Shown: positions 36,829-51,482, numbered from the stretch's first letter. The stretch is 64,000 nt of DNA from Coriaria nepalensis (GCA_027186245.1 CP114486.1:2852001-2916000); one strand, 5' to 3'. A program made the numbers and translations. The notes: generated from the sequence alone by a model not told the origin.

Positions 36829-37924
36829 ATGTTGTGGGATTGAAGAGAGTTTTGAAGGCGCTGTGTGTGTAATTTTGTTTTTGGCAGATGAGAAACAGAG
36901 CAAATGTAGTAGGAACTATTTGAGGGTTTTTCTTTTGGAGTTTTTGGTTACGTTTTGGCTTCTTTTGAAGTTTGAGACCAATTATATATTCACCAACATA
37001 TGCAAAAATGACTTGTTACTCTCTACCTTCAGTGCTATGTTGAGAAATTCTGTGTTTATCAATTCTATTTGTTTCAATTATTCTTCTGATCTCAGTTTGT
37101 TCCCCAAATACTTCTTATATATTCATTATGACGTTATCATTAGGTTATCATACACAACCATTTTGTGTCCGTGATACCACCCTAAACTCCCTAATCTGGA
37201 ACTCTTTCATGCGTTTCCCATCAAATGAGGGGTGTTTTTCTGGCTAGAGACGAATTGTTCACGATAAAAACTGTAGTTTGGGTTGGTCGCTGTGAATCTG
37301 AAGTCTTGGCTAAGAATTTAAAATGGAAGTTAATTGGAGGACTAAATGAAACACCGTTTAAAAGGAGGTTAAAAGGAGACTTGGGTAGTCTTAGTTGAAG
37401 CTATGTTTCAGAGTCTCGTGTAAGAGTTCGAGACACCGAAGCAACGCTTAGTCTAAGATCATCCGAATATGTCTTAGTTAATAGTTTCCGAGATTCTAAA
37501 ACAAACTCAAATAAACTCGGAACAATGACATGGTAAAGAAGAAGAAATGGGAGAAAAAGGAAGAGTCACATCAAATTGCTAATTAAACCATGCTGTTATA
37601 CAAATAGCAAGGGAGACGTTTCAGTAAAGTATTCATCTTTATTGTGCTGATACTTGTGCGAGAGAGAGAGCGAGGAGAGAGAAACCGTCTATTATCTTTT
37701 GCATTAAATGAGCTTAAACCTGTTACAAAGAGAGACTACCCAGTTAGCTAGCTACCTCGCCTACAAAATCGATTATCTTACATGTTAATACATATAATAC
37801 ATGTAAAACAAAAGAACTTCATACCCATTAAGTTAAACACGGTCGATGCTAATTAACTAAACCTAGCCAATTAAGAAACTTCCCCTCACTACAAACTCAA
37901 TCATCATCCTTCTCCTTCTCTTCA
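36829..37924. other. Convergent 3' flanks of RPL34 and the NAC gene
   Basis: Holds the 3' UTRs of two converging genes. I see no further gene. A GA-rich run lies at about 37660-37680. Confidence 0.6.
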
Positions 37925-39553
37925 TCATGTATAGCACTTAGTTGCCGACAAACTTGAAGAAACATCGCTACTAGGACATGACACGGACTTATTAGCTTCC
38001 CACAAGATACTATTATATGTTTTCCATGCATCCCCTCCCAAAATGTTGTTCAAAGGCAAACCAAAGCTCGAATATCCTCCTCCTCCTCCTCCTCCATTAC
38101 TGTTGTTATCATTTGATCTTCCTACTGCCTCCCATTGCTCATGTCCTGCATGCATGTTATTGTTATTACCATCGTACTTTAAAAACCAGTTTCGATTTTC
38201 CTCATTAATATGCTCTTGTATCTCATCTTGTGTTAAGCTAGGTAACAAATAGTTACTGCCGTACTGCCCGTTTATAACTGATGAATCAAAATGCAAGTTT
38301 TCCGAAGAAGACGTGTTCAAGAGCATGGAAGAAACATCCATCGATATCTTTGCTTGTTCGGTTGATATCGTCTCGATAGGCGGAAATACGAAGCGATTGG
38401 TAAGTATGGATTGATCATGATCTAGTGAACTTGGACGGTCAATTTGATTATTGGGTTTTTGGAAGCTGTAGTTCCCAAAGTGGCTTTGATGGTGGTCGAA
38501 AGGGAAGATGTTGGTAAGAGATGGGTGTTGAAGAATGTCGGTGAAATTGGAAGAGAAGGGATTGGGTGATGTTAAGGTAGTTTTTGTAGCAAGAGAGGTG
38601 CTATGATGGTGATCATGATCATCAATATCTGAGCTAAACAGGTGATAAGTTAATCCACACGATGTTGTGGGTGAAGGAGAGACCAAATTGGAGTGAGACA
38701 CACTTCTTTGAGCTGTTGAACTAGTTTTCTTGAAAATCCTACATATAGCCCACGACTCCTGTAAACCATTTCAAAAACTGTCAATAATATATATCTTAAG
38801 CTGTATGATTAGTATATGTATATATATATGTTAGAGTAATTTCAAAAGCTTATACTGTTAAGTTTATTACATTGACGGGGATGTTCTTGTCGATGAAAGA
38901 TCTCTTCGGAGGGGAAGAAGAGTCGGTGACAGAAGGAAGACGAAACTCATGCATCATCCAGTCAGTTTTGACACCCCTAGCAGCTCTTCCTTTGTAAAAC
39001 ACAAGAGATTTCTTCAAGCCGATGCATTTTGATCCTTCCGAAGAGTAGATCGGTCTGTCCGTTCCGGTCGCTTTCCAGAACCCGGCTCCAGTTACTCGGT
39101 TGGGTCTTGTACTATTCCTGTATTTCCTGTCCCTTGGACAGTAGAAATACCACTCTTTGTCCCCAGTCGTCGCCATTTCTATATATACACGCAAAAAAAA
39201 CCCCCGAGATTAGATCGTGCTGTAGATAAACTTTTGATTTTCCAAACCCTAGGTAGCTGACAGAGAGTGAAAAATGGTAGCAAGTCTAGCTAGCTATTAG
39301 ATAGAGAATATACTAGATGTTATGAAAAAAATATCTTACTTGGAAGGTCCCATGGATCGTATTTATAGATGTCAAGCTGCTTAATGAGTTCAATAGAGAG
39401 AGGGCGTTGCTGAATCTTCCTCTTAAGATAAAACCCTACAAGCTCTTCATCTGTCGGATGAAAGCGAAACCCTGGAAGGATGATTTCATCTATTTTTTCA
39501 CCACCATCAGCACCATCTCTACTTGTACTACTCATACTCCTCTCATGATCCAT
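37925..39553 (-). CDS. FEZ: NAC transcription factor, FEZ-like
   Basis: Plant-specific NAC transcription factor. Three exons join in frame: 39553-39340, 39178-38871 and 38758-37925, giving 451 residues. The NAC domain spans residues 26-184 with its five subdomains: [66 protein letters not shown] and [12 protein letters not shown], ending in [11 protein letters not shown]. Exon borders fall at the two usual NAC intron positions. The C-terminal half is variable, with Ser-, Asn- and His-rich stretches and a run of seven Gly, as expected of an activation domain. The domain subtype ([35 protein letters not shown]) matches the FEZ/NAC094 branch. FEZ promotes formative divisions of root-cap stem cells in Arabidopsis. 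The branch assignment is good; exact orthology is inferred, also from the RPL34 and PMT2 neighbours. No miR164 site was seen. Confidence 0.93.
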
Positions 39554-42500
39554 GCAACCAAGCTAGCTAGGGTTCTTAATAATTGGCTTCTTTCTTTTTT
39601 TCTCTAGTTCTCAGAATCAATATAAAAAAAAAAAACCCTAAAAAAGTTGAAGGGTGTAGACGTAGTTTATTGTTGAGCAAAACGAAAGCAACAAGTTAAC
39701 GAACCCTAGAAAACTGGTGCAGTAGTGTGTTTGAAGTTTGAAGTGATGAAAGCTGAGTATGCATGCACTCAAGTTGATGACAATGAAAGTAAGCAAAGCC
39801 AAGTCAAACACTTAATAATATGTGCTTCCTGAAATGGATTCTGGTTCCGAGGGATCAGCCACCTTTTCTGGTGACTTTAAAGAAAGAGTGTGTTTCGCGA
39901 GGATCGCGTTGGCATTCATAGATTCAAAGTCAGGAAAGAAAAAATTGTTTTTTCATTTTTATTTTATTTTCTTTGAAGGAATAGACACTTCTTGCTTCTG
40001 ACTTGTAACTTATTGGAAGCCCACTAGGGTTTTCTTTAATCCAGATTTAGGAATCTCAAGATCATAATCACTATTCACCCCCATTTTTTTTCTTGGGATA
40101 TGAATCTCTAATTTATCTCATGAATTCATTTCAACTAAAAGTAACCTTAATTTCATCACCTTAACGAAATGAAGTTTAATTGTAGGTCTATGATTAACAC
40201 TAGATAATTTATCATCATATATAACACATATATATATATATATACATATACATATACGCAAAGAAAATAAAAATTTATCTGTAATTTAGTTTAACACTAT
40301 TAATCACACTATTGCAGAGCAAACTTCCAAGAACACAAATTTTTAAAAAATCCACGTTTGAAATTTGTGAATATGGAAACATGGACCTGAACAAGTTCCA
40401 ATAATTAATAATATTAAAAAATCTAACAGTGAAATTCTTGTCAGTGGGTGTAGCTGTAAGATTAATAGTTTAAGTGATATTAGTGTCTCAAAATCCAAAA
40501 ATTCAGTTTCTATTCCATTCCCCAGAGCTTCTATTCCACTGACTTTGTCAGATTTATCCTCTTTTTTTTTTTTTTTAACATGCTAGCTTACCTTAGCTAA
40601 TGAGAGCTTGATTACTGTTTTATAATCCTATGCAGTGAAGTCTACCTAACGAAAGGGACCACTTGCTTGCCCTGCCCTTCTCATTTGGACCATTAGTTTA
40701 TAATTTTTTGACTCACATGATCCTTATAAGGATATATAAATCTTGTAAGTATGATCCATCTTACCTATATTTCAAAGTTTTAGTTGAAAAAATTCTGTAT
40801 GTAATTAATTATATTTGACTTTTTGGGACCATTTGGTTTGACTTTAATCGGAGGCAAAAATTTAAGGTTTCTCCTTCATTTCATTTTGTATCTCGATAGT
40901 AAAGTCGAGTCGTTGCTGATTGATCTTTATGGTACTTCTTTTTTTTTTTTTTTTCAATTAGATACGATATTTATTCGTAGAATAAAGTATCTAAGTAAAT
41001 ACATATTTATTTATATTTCAACTATTATAAAGTTTATTTCTTTGCTACGCTCAATAAGAATTGATGTTTTTGATAAATACATATATGGGTAGAAATAGTT
41101 GCACGTAATGATAGATCACAACCTTCTTATTACAAATTGTTAAAAACTTAAGATGAGAGCGATTAGAATCTCTAAACGATATTGCGCATACTTTAGTACA
41201 CCAAGATTGATTCTAACTCATATGATGATTTAACGTTTTTTCTTACCACCAAGATTAATAAGAACGAACAAAGCTCTTGCTTATAAGTTACAAGCATGGG
41301 AGTTGGAAAACTAAGTATGGAATTCCTCAACTTTCTTGGTTTTTGCTCACTTGATATGGGTTTTAACGAAGCACCTTAATTTGTGGGTTGAATATTATCT
41401 ATGCTCGATCACTCTCATTCATGCAAAGCAAAGCTTAGTATGGAGCATCAAAATCATGTACTAAACCTAAGTTTGCTAACAATTGTCTAGTGGTTGAAGA
41501 GCAAGACAGAACCGTAAGTACATGAACAGTGTATATTTAAATGGCACAAATTTTCTAAGTCAAATGGTAAAATTTTAAAAAATGGGGAGTCCAAAAGTAA
41601 ATTAAATTCAAGTGAAGCTCCCAAAAAGCAAAAACCATGTAATTAGTATTATTAGCCCTCGGTTTGAACCCTCTTTGTCTGTTTGCTTGATCTTGGACTC
41701 TGCTTCCCCTAAAGCGTACGTGCAAGTAATTGTTTACAAAAATGAGTCAAACTCATCAAACTAACGTCACAAGCTTCTATGCCTCTTTCTACGTGACATT
41801 AAACCAAACTCTCTATTTCATAATTTATTACATGCATGCATGCATGCAAAAGTCTCAATCTTACATAATAAGATTTATTTTGCTCGATAATTTATTTAAA
41901 TTTAAATTTCGGAGCTATTTTTATATTAATATGATCTACGTCACGTGTTAAATTATATTTTGTTATAATTATAAAATTATTTTTATATACTAAATTTCTA
42001 ATATATAATAAACCGTGAACCATTTTCAAACTAGCAAAATTCTTCATACTCACTCACATGACCTACCGTGCAAACCGTTTTTGATGTATAAGTCCCATCA
42101 CATGCTTGGTTTATTGGTAGGCGATAATTGACCTACCACTACAGCTACAGTACTCTTTATTTATTATACCTTTGACTTTGATTCCGACCTGTCGATTCAC
42201 TCCACTCCAGTCATAAATTAAGCCTCTAATTATGATGTGGCATGTGGTATTAAAAATTGATTATATATATTCAAAAGATTCTTTCTGATATCTTTAAAAC
42301 TCATCCTATAAACCGGTTGCACCACGTGGAATAGGTTGCTTTTAAGCTTGAGCATACAAATCTATGTGTAGGTTGCTGTGCAAGCAAAGAAGCATTTAAT
42401 ATGATGAGGCCCAGTTTATCATCAAGAGATACCGGGCCGGCCTGATCATATCAAAGGTTCCGTACGGGGACCGGTATCAAGGTGGGCCTTACAAATTTAT

Positions 42501-43755
42501 TATCTAGTATTATGTATCTCTATCATATGATATGTAGGCTTGATGTTCATGTGCTAACTGCTAACGATTATGATGATTGAAGCATTTAGTTTGTTCAGGT
42601 TGCTGAGATAATCTGAATCAAAGAAAATAGCTTCTTTTTTTTTTTTTTTTCTTACAGAAATGGCATAGGTATGATAGTTTCGATTAGATTCTATAAATAT
42701 TCGATACATTTTTATTTATTGATTTATTTTTTATAAGATTTTAGATATGAAAATTTTAGGGATCAATTTTTTATATAGTAAGTGATATAAATATATTATT
42801 ATTATATTTTTATGTATATTATTTAAGTTATTTGTTATTTTTTTTCTAATGATTAAAATTACGATGATATTATATGTTAATCTCTTATAATAAATTAAGT
42901 TCTATTTTATAAATAAAATTTGAATAATATAACAGTTAAATTACATTTAATCACCATTGAAAATTTACCTATAAAGTATATATAAATCACAATCATAAAA
43001 TTTATAGTAATATAATAAAAAAATAGTGCCGGGATTCTATAGGGAAGCAATGAACGGAGAAAACTTGTGTTCATAGTGAAAGGTTAGCTGGAAAACAGTG
43101 CTGGAGGGAAGGCAACGTAGGAATGGAGAGGGGGAGGAGAGAAGAAGAATTATGATTTTTCTTAAATCTATAATCTTTACCTCTTAAATTATAGGTATTC
43201 TTTACCTTTTTTATGTCTGTAAAAATTTTAAGTATTCTAATAATATCAATTATTATTTAGATTTAAAATTTTACTATTTTTAGAGTTATTAATTTATTAA
43301 TATCTTACTATATTACTATTAACTATTACCAATACATGATATTATATATTTTTTTAGGCGTAAATCTAAAAAATCAATTATTTTTTAAAAGTTTTTATTT
43401 GTCTTCTTGATTCACCTTATCGTTAAATTAAAAAATAAGAAATAAATTAAAAGCTATAGTCAAATTTTAATTGAAATTCGACCCCCCCTGATTTGTGATT
43501 AGGTATAAATCCGGCCATGTCCCACTCATATGTTAAAATTTTCAACCAGCGACTCTTGTGCCATTATAAAAATTGTCACCCTTTTCTTTATAGTTTATAT
43601 ATTTATCTATCTATATATATATATATATAAGTATAACAGCAATATACATATCTTATAAAACTATATATTTAATATATAAATACATACAGTCAACAGTCCC
43701 TTTTTTGAGAGATTAATCAAATAATAATAATAAAAATATTTTAAATCCATCTAAA

Positions 43756-43794
<39 letters not shown>

Positions 43795-45410
43795 ACTAAC
43801 AAAATGAAATTTTACTTTGAGCTTAAAGTGATATATATTATGATATAATTTTTATATTTATTTATAATTTTAAATATTAATATTATTCAATATTTATTAA
43901 ATACTCAAATTATTAAATAATTAATAAATACAAATATTAAATAATATATTTATTAAATCAATATTAATCAAACAAACTACCAAAAACATTAAAAAATATA
44001 TATAAAAATACGTATTCATAAAATCTATCTTTATTATTATATATACAAATAAAGTCTAAATCAAGATGCCAAGGCCAGTTCGTTAATAATGCTAAAAATA
44101 AACAATGTCACGTAGAATTGTCATAATAGTATACATTCAGTCCTTATTAGTAGTCAGTTAGCACCTTTCCATGTTACCAATTCGCATAATATATTTTATA
44201 ATTTTATAATATTATATAATATATATATATTAAAAATATATTATTTAAATTTTAATATTTTGCAAAATAATAACTCAATATATTAAAGTTTATATTTATT
44301 AAAATTAAATTATATATCTATCAAAATTATAAAAAATAAAATTATATAAAGTTTTGATTAAATTTTGTTTTATGACGATAATTACCTACGGCCCCACCGT
44401 GCATGATGGTCCATTGTCGGCAAGATGGTCCACTCCACCTACTAACATAATACGTAACTAAAATATAATATAGTATATAGTATAAAAAGCATATTAAAGG
44501 ATATATTTTGAAGAATCCCAACTGAGATTCCATGAATTAAGTAAATTATGTAAACTGCAGTTTCTAGATCTAAATATACGCATAACTCCATTCAACATTA
44601 TCGCATCACTATCCATTTAATTTAATTAACTATAACATTTTTAATATTATAAAAAAAAATAATAATAATAAAAAGGCTTAATAAAGTCAATTAGGCCATT
44701 TACCATCACGTCCTTCAATCAAGCGCTCATAGTCTTTATTCCTTTTCCTCGCTACCAGATCGGATCTGAAGCTGATGGCGTGTGGAGCCCATAAAAGATC
44801 AGTGGGCCCTTATCTAGCTAGCTGAGGAAACGCGGAATCTAAAATGTTCTATAGCTGATTTAATATTAATATTTAAATTAATATTTAATTATTTATTAGA
44901 GTAAAGCAGAAGTGAAAGACGGGAGATCTTCATTATGTCCCTTCTCTCTATGTTCACATTTTTCGCTGCTATATTTTCACATATTTGTTTATTTATAATT
45001 CAATTAATTAAATAGCTGCCCCCTATTTCTTATCTTATTTATTTTTTCTTAAATATCTAGCAGAGCCAGCCAGCTACGATACGCAGTTGCGCACTTTTGC
45101 GCCATCATTGCAATCTGAGTTGCATAAGAGAGAGAGAGAGAGAGAGAGAGAGACGAATAGCAGTGGCAGGGAGAGCTAGGGTTCTTCAGAGGTTTTCTGA
45201 CACGTTAGTTCTGAATTATTTTGGATTTGGATCAGAGAGGCGACTGGATCCGATTCTTCTCATTTGATAATTCATCATTGTGTTTTTGGTCGGTGCGAAA
45301 AAGGAAAGAGAAAAAAAAAAAAAAAAAAAAAAAGGAAAGCGAACTAGAGTGGGGCTTTGAAATTACAGAGGCAGGTTTTTTTGCAGCTCTTTGACGCCAT
45401 TGGTAACCGA
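39554..45410. other. Long AT-rich intergenic region with PMT2 leader at its end
   Basis: Nearly 6 kb with no supportable gene. It is very AT-rich (41,950-44,700), with TA repeats (about 40226-40245, 43610-43630, 43760-43786), poly-T runs and several small unsupported frames. The NAC promoter occupies the left end. From about 45,060 the sequence becomes leader-like, with an (AG)n tract at 45127-45153, and probably forms the untranslated first exon of the methyltransferase gene, ending at 45402 before GTAACC. Confidence 0.5.
45127..45153. repeat. (AG)n microsatellite in PMT2 leader
   Basis: About thirteen uninterrupted AG units in the predicted 5' UTR. GA repeats are frequent in plant leaders and core promoters. 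Confidence 0.85.
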
Positions 45411-45837
45411 TCCGAACTCTTACTTTTTCTGTTCAGTTTTTGTCGTTTTGATTTCTCTGTTTTTTTTTTTTGGATGAAGTGAGAATTTCTATAACATGAG
45501 GTTTTTGTTGTTTTTGCTTAATTTGGATATAATTTAGGCGTGATTTGTTCTTCATTCGAAATGGATGGTTTGTTTTTTAGCTTGAAAAAATGCGAAGATT
45601 CAGACTTGAATTACGGCTCCCTGCTGTTATTTTCTGTACTAATTTCATGGATCGGGACAAATCTTCGGTTTTGGCTTTCCTTTTCTCAATTTTAGTTGCT
45701 AAAGATTTTTTTAATATTTATTTAATGCTTGGGCAAACTGGCCTTTTAGATGCAGTCGTTTCGTTCTTAGTTTGCTATAGATCTTTTGATTTTCCACTTC
45801 TGATGCTACAATAGCGTGGGAAATTTTCAGATGCACT

Positions 45838-48771
45838 ATGGCTCCAAAATCGAACTCAGCCGATGGTAGGACAAGGAGCTCTGTTCAGATTTTTATTGTT
45901 GTGGGTTTGTGTTGCTTTTTCTATATCCTAGGGGCATGGCAGAGAAGTGGTTTTGGTAAGGGAGATAGTATAGCCATGGAAATTACTAAGAATGGAGCAG
46001 ATTGCAATATAGCTCAAAAATTAAATTTCGAGACACATCATGGTGGTCAGGTTCAGAGTATTGACGAATCTGAACCGACTTCTAAAGTGATCGAACCTTG
46101 CAGTCATCATTATATTGATTACACTCCCTGTCAGGATCAGAAACGTGCAATGACCTTCCCTAGGGACAATATGATTTATCGAGAGAGGCATTGCCCACCT
46201 GAGGAGGACAAGTTGCACTGCCTCATTCCAGCACCCAAGGGATATGTAACTCCCTTCCCTTGGCCAAAGAGTCGTGACTATGTACCCTATGCAAATGCAC
46301 CATATAAGAGTTTGACTGTTGAGAAGGCTATCCAGAACTGGATTCAGTACGAGGGCAATGTATTCAGGTTCCCAGGTGGGGGTACACAGTTTCCCCAAGG
46401 GGCAAATAAATATATTGATCAGCTTGCTTCTGTGATTCCTATTGAAAATGGCATGGTCAGAACTGCCCTGGACACTGGCTGCGGGGTATGTCATTTTTGC
46501 TGAAATTTTGGTTTATTATGTTAATTCTGTATCTGCCTCCCTTTTGCATATTTTCCTCAGATGCAATTGTTTATTTGTGATTTCTATTGTTAATCCTCTC
46601 AACCATCGGCTGTCCTCTCAGGTTGCTAGTTGGGGTGCTTACCTTTTAAGTAGAAATGTCATTGCCATGTCGTTTGCTCCAAGAGATTCACATGAAGCCC
46701 AGGTTCAGTTTGCTTTGGAAAGAGGAGTGCCTGCTGTTATTGGCGTTCTGGGTACCATTAAGTTGCCTTATCCATCTGGAGCCTTTGACATGGCTCACTG
46801 CTCTCGCTGCTTAATTCCTTGGGGAGCAAATGGTGAGGATCAGGACTACAAGCATTTCCTCATTGAGGCTGATGTGTCAACTTATTCTCTCCTCGCCTAT
46901 TTGGCATTTTTCACATTAAAATCCGAAGTTCTTGAGGTGGCATCTAAGTTGTTCCCTCCCTTCTTCTTTTTCAGATGGAATGTACATGATGGAAGTTGAC
47001 CGAGTCCTTAGACCTGGTGGGTATTGGGTCCTTTCGGGTCCTCCAATCAACTGGAAGACTAATTACAAGGCATGGCAACGACCCAGAAATGACCTTGAAG
47101 AAGAACAAAGAAAGATCGAGGAGGTTGCTGAACTTCTTTGCTGGGAGAAGAAGTCTGAGAAGGGTGAAATTGCTATTTGGCAAAAGCGAGTGAATGCTGG
47201 CTCTTGCCAAGGCAGACAAGATGATTCCCGAACCCCCATATGCAAATCTACAGATGTTGATAATGTCTGGTATGACTTGATATTTGATTAGCATTGTGTA
47301 ATTCTTATCTGACTGTTACTACCCTGGTTTATCCCTTTGTGCATAATAGTTTGTTTTTACCCATGCTAATTCCTAAATGCTGATAATATTTTGCATTTTT
47401 CATTTAACATTGGCTGCCTTGAAATATCAATCAAGCATACTGAAAATAAGATTCAGAGTTAAAGCTGAACTCTTTGCTGTCAAGTCCTTACCCTAAGATT
47501 CTAAAAGATTGTAGAACTGAGCCTTGCACTTTTCTGTCTCTTAATTGTATTAGGTACTCAAAAATGGAAGCATGTGTAACTCCTCCTAACATCAATACTC
47601 AGGATGGAGTTGCCGCTGAACTAAAGCCATTTCCAGAGAGGCTTTATGCTGTCCCTCCTAGAATTTCCAGTGGGTCGATTCCTGGGGTTTCTGCTGAGAC
47701 ATATCAGGAGGACAACAACCAATGGAAGAAGCATGTAAATGCTTATAGGAAAATCAACAAGCTCATTGACACTGGAAGATATCGCAACATTATGGATATG
47801 AATGCTGGTTTGGGAGGCTTTGCTGCAGCTCTGGAGTCTCCTAAATCGTGGGTCATGAATGTGGTCCCCACTATTGCTGAGAAAAATACTCTGGGTGTCA
47901 TATATGAGCGAGGATTGATCGGCATCTATCATGACTGGTATATGTCTACTGTTCTGTCTTATTATGTCGTAGATGTCAACATCTTCCCACATGCTTAACC
48001 GGTTTAATAATGCACTTCCTGATTCAAATAATTTGCTCATATTGTCACTGAGAAAATGGATTTATAGTGATGCTGATAACAATATGGTTGTGAAAAATAG
48101 CTGATGCAGTTCAAGCTTTTGCATGGGCTACCTGAAGAATTGCATAAGAAAATCTTTGGAGAAGTCTCTCCTCCAAAACCTGATCTGTTTACAAAATTTG
48201 TGTTTGGTTCTGACTAACATTTATGCTCATAAGCTGACACTTAGCATCACTAACGTCTATGAGTTTGTTCATTTCATTCTTGTATCTTTAAGTTTGTCAA
48301 TTTTCTGGTTTAGGTGTGAAGCTTTCTCCACATACCCAAGGACATATGATCTGATTCACGCCAATGGTGTTTTCAGTCTGTACAAGGACAAGTAAGCATC
48401 TCGCCAGTTGCATCTACTCTGACAGTTCGATTTACAGTTTTATCTCACAATCTAACCGAATAAAGCTTGCCAAAGTTCTAATCTACCCAAATTCTATATG
48501 GAAAGTTCACTCTGATTTGTTTTGTAAAACCAATGGCAGGTGCAAATTCGAGGACATTCTTCTGGAAATGGACAGGATTTTGAGACCTGAAGGAGCAATC
48601 ATATTCCGAGATGAAGTAGATACCTTAATTAAGGTAAGGAAGATAGTTGGAGGGATGAGATGGGATACAAAAATGGCGGACCATGAAGACGGACCCCTTG
48701 TTCCGGAAAAGATATTGGTCGCCGTGAAGCAGTACTGGGTTGCTGATGGAAACGCAACATCAGCTCGATGA
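45838..48771 (+). CDS. PMT2: Golgi methyltransferase PMT2-like (DUF248; putative pectin methyltransferase)
   Basis: Type II Golgi membrane protein of the DUF248 SAM-dependent methyltransferase family, thought to methyl-esterify pectin. Six exons join in frame: 45838-46485, 46622-46832, 46975-47269, 47554-47937, 48314-48391 and 48540-48771, giving 615 residues. Residues 16-32 form the membrane anchor. The first SAM-binding block is [15 protein letters not shown], then [25 protein letters not shown] and [16 protein letters not shown]. The second methyltransferase-like half has [38 protein letters not shown] and MDRILRPEG. The N-terminus ([21 protein letters not shown]) and [15 protein letters not shown] match the PMT2/PMT14 type. 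A leader intron probably runs 45403-45830, its acceptor seven bases before the ATG. All blocks are intact. The enzymatic role is inferred from the family. Confidence 0.96.
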
Positions 48772-50642
48772 ATGCTGAAGCAGAAAAGCTTGATTGAATA
48801 TTTTCAAGCCCTTGCCACTCCCCTTATGTTAGCACAACCGTTCTTTTTCAATTCATACATATGATGAGTTAACATTTGAAGGTGTTTTTTTTTTGGGAGA
48901 GTTTTAGAATAATTGTTGAATACATGAGTAATCATTTTGTAGATCATCTTCTAAATCGTGATTTGTTTACCTGCTAAATCGCTCGTCGGGTAAAATGTGC
49001 TCTATGTAGGTATGCATAACGCAAGCCATACTGAAAAAAGCCAGAGTTTTCAACTTCAGTACGTTAAAAATTTAAATTAGATTCTGACAATTTCAATGTT
49101 TAAGTACAAAATGTTAGAAAGTTATTATAAGCAACAAAAATATAAATATCAGAGACTCAACTAAATGCAAAGTTAATTTCGTTTTTAGATGGTAACGACT
49201 GAGTTTCGAAGTATTAGGAAGAAAATGAAGAATTAAACACAGATTATGATATTCTATTTATAAAGAGATGATATATAGAATTATGTAGTATAATTTTTAG
49301 TGATTTACTTTTCAAGTTTAAAGAATTTGTTATTATTTTCTTGAACAATATTTAATATTTAAACAATATGATTATGTGAGTATTTACTTTTAATTTATGT
49401 TTAGAATGTTGGATCTATAATCTTTTTTATTTATTTTTATATTTTTCTGATATGAATAAAATTTATTTATTTTTTCTGGAAAAAAAAAGAAAAAGAGTCG
49501 ATTAGTAAGGGTTTGCTCGGTAATGTTCTTCAAAAATGTTTTTTTGCATTTTGAAATATGAAAACTGGTTTTGGGGAGGGGACAAAGTTGTTTAGCAATG
49601 AATTTTATGTGAGAAAGATACAAAAATTGATTTTTGAAATTTGCCAAAAAATTATTGTGATTTTCTATATTTGTAAAATTTATTTTCAACTTTATAATTT
49701 TCTCTCTCCACCTAATCTAAGTTTATGTTCTATGGGGAAGAAGAAGATTTGTCTCCTTATTCAACCCAGTTAGTATGCAAAACTGGTTCTATAGAAGAGG
49801 AACATGAAACTTGAGTCCATTTATATGGTGCTAATCGAGTCGTCAATATTGAGTTTTTCTCGTTGATTCTTTAAGTATGATCGTCTGACCTTGATGAATA
49901 ATTGATTGATCATTACCCTTCTCTTTACCTCTCTCTCTCCTTGCCCTTCTCTTTACCTCTTTCTCTCCACCTAATCTAATCTTAATAATAGATTGAAGAA
50001 GAAGATAAATTAAAGTATTTATATCATATTGTTGAATATGGTTTACTCAAATTTCCATTTTTGAAAAATCAATTCAGAAAATTCGGAACTGAATATATTT
50101 AAGTGTTTGAAATCAAGATTTGAAATTAAGTTTTAAATTTGGACTTATAATATTAATATTTAGTATTAATATCTCGGTTAAAAAATAATCAAATTTAAAG
50201 CCCGTAAATGTTAAACGGATTTTGTATCTCAAGAAATATTTTATACCTCTAATATAATTTTTTATAATTATTATATAAAATAAAAGAAATGTTACCAAGC
50301 CTAAATTATTTGATGACTGTAATTTGCCAATTTGCCTGGCACAGAAACAACAAAGCACAATCATCTTTCATTTTCAACTTCCAAATTAGGGGGCCAAGAA
50401 AAAGGGGTCCGAGAAATTTAAGTGGTTAGAAATGGGCTTGGGTCAGGCCCAATACCATTTTCAGCCCTAGAAATGGAAAACCCCTTTTCAATCTCGAAGA
50501 TCTTACCGCCTCCGACTGCAAAAACCCTAGTGTTTGCCACAGTCCTCCGCTCTCTTCGTCTTCTTCACTTGCAACCCCTAATTCCCCAATCCATCTTTGT
50601 AGAACAGAGGATCATTTTATCAAACCCTCTTTGACAGACACA
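48772..50642. promoter_or_regulatory. PMT2 3' flank, AT-rich spacer, and SmB promoter
   Basis: No gene in the spacer. In front of SmB lie TGGGCT (50433-50438), GGCCCA (50446-50451, a site II element on the minus strand) and AAACCCTA (50522-50529, telo box). This is the same promoter grammar as RPL34, typical of constitutive growth-related genes. Confidence 0.6.
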
Positions 50643-51476
50643 ATGTCGATGTCAAAGAGTTCCAAGATGCTCCAGTACATCAACTACCGGATGCGAGTCA
50701 CGATCCAAGACGGTCGGCAACTAGTCGGCAAGTTCATGGCCTTCGATCGGCACATGAACCTCGTTCTCGGTGACTGCGAGGAGTTCCGGAAGCTTCCTCC
50801 GGCAAAGGGCAAGAAAACGAACGAAGATAGGGAGGACCGTCGCACGCTCGGCCTTGTACTCCTACGTGGCGAGGAAGTCATTTCCATTACCGTCGAGGGC
50901 CCTCCGCCTGCTGAGGAGTCACGCGCTAAGGCCGTGAATGCAGCAGCTATGGCTGGCCCTGGTATTGGCCGAGCTGCTGGTAGAGGTATTCCCACCGCAC
51001 CTCTTGTTCAGGCCCAGCCTGGTCTTAGTGGGCCTGTCAGAGGTATTGGTGGCCCAGCTCCTGGGATGATGCAGCCGCAGATATCTCGCCCGCCGGTCCC
51101 TCAGCTCTCGGCTCCTCCCATGAACTACCCTGCTGCCCCTGTTCTTCGGCCGCCTGGTCAGATGCCCGGGTTTCCAGGGCAGGGACCGCCACCGCCAATG
51201 GGAAGGGGAGTGCCTCCTCCCCAATTCGCTGCAGTGAGACCTGGTGGGGGGCCACCTCAACAATTCCCGGGTCCACCACCCCAGTTTGCACAGAGACCAA
51301 TGGGCGCACCGCCTACAGGGCAGATGATGAGGGGCCCGCCACCTCCACCAAGGCCTGGAATGCAGGCTCCTCCTCGCCCTGGAATGCCACCTCCGCCTGG
51401 TGGTGGTGTCCCTGTTTTTGGACCACCAAGGCCTGGTATGCCACCTCCGCCTAACTCTCAGAATCAGCAGCAATAG
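50643..51476 (+). CDS. SMB: Spliceosomal core protein SmB/B'
   Basis: Core Sm protein of the U1, U2, U4 and U5 snRNPs; part of the seven-member Sm ring in the nucleus. The coding region is one exon of 277 residues. The Sm domain covers residues 9-85: Sm1 ([29 protein letters not shown]) and Sm2 ([14 protein letters not shown]), with the B-type insert KLPPAKGKK between them. The rest is a Gly/Pro/Met-rich tail with repeated RPGMPPPP- and GPPPP-type motifs, which in the family bind WW/GYF-domain splicing factors. The ATG chosen is the first in frame, after an in-frame TTG stretch that is leader. Its paralogues in other plants have the same layout. There is an apparent 3' UTR intron (see separate entry). 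Confidence 0.97.
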   Translation: MSMSKSSKMLQYINYRMRVTIQDGRQLVGKFMAFDRHMNLVLGDCEEFRKLPPAKGKKTNEDREDRRTLGLVLLRGEEVISITVEGPPPAEESRAKAVNAAAMAGPGIGRAAGRGIPTAPLVQAQPGLSGPVRGIGGPAPGMMQPQISRPPVPQLSAPPMNYPAAPVLRPPGQMPGFPGQGPPPPMGRGVPPPQFAAVRPGGGPPQQFPGPPPQFAQRPMGAPPTGQMMRGPPPPPRPGMQAPPRPGMPPPPGGGVPVFGPPRPGMPPPPNSQNQQQ

Positions 51477-51482
51477 TGATCC

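Noticed and set aside
50684..51473. Long antisense frames over SmB
   Set aside because: They mirror the GC-rich Pro/Gly codons of the sense gene. The sense protein is unmistakable.
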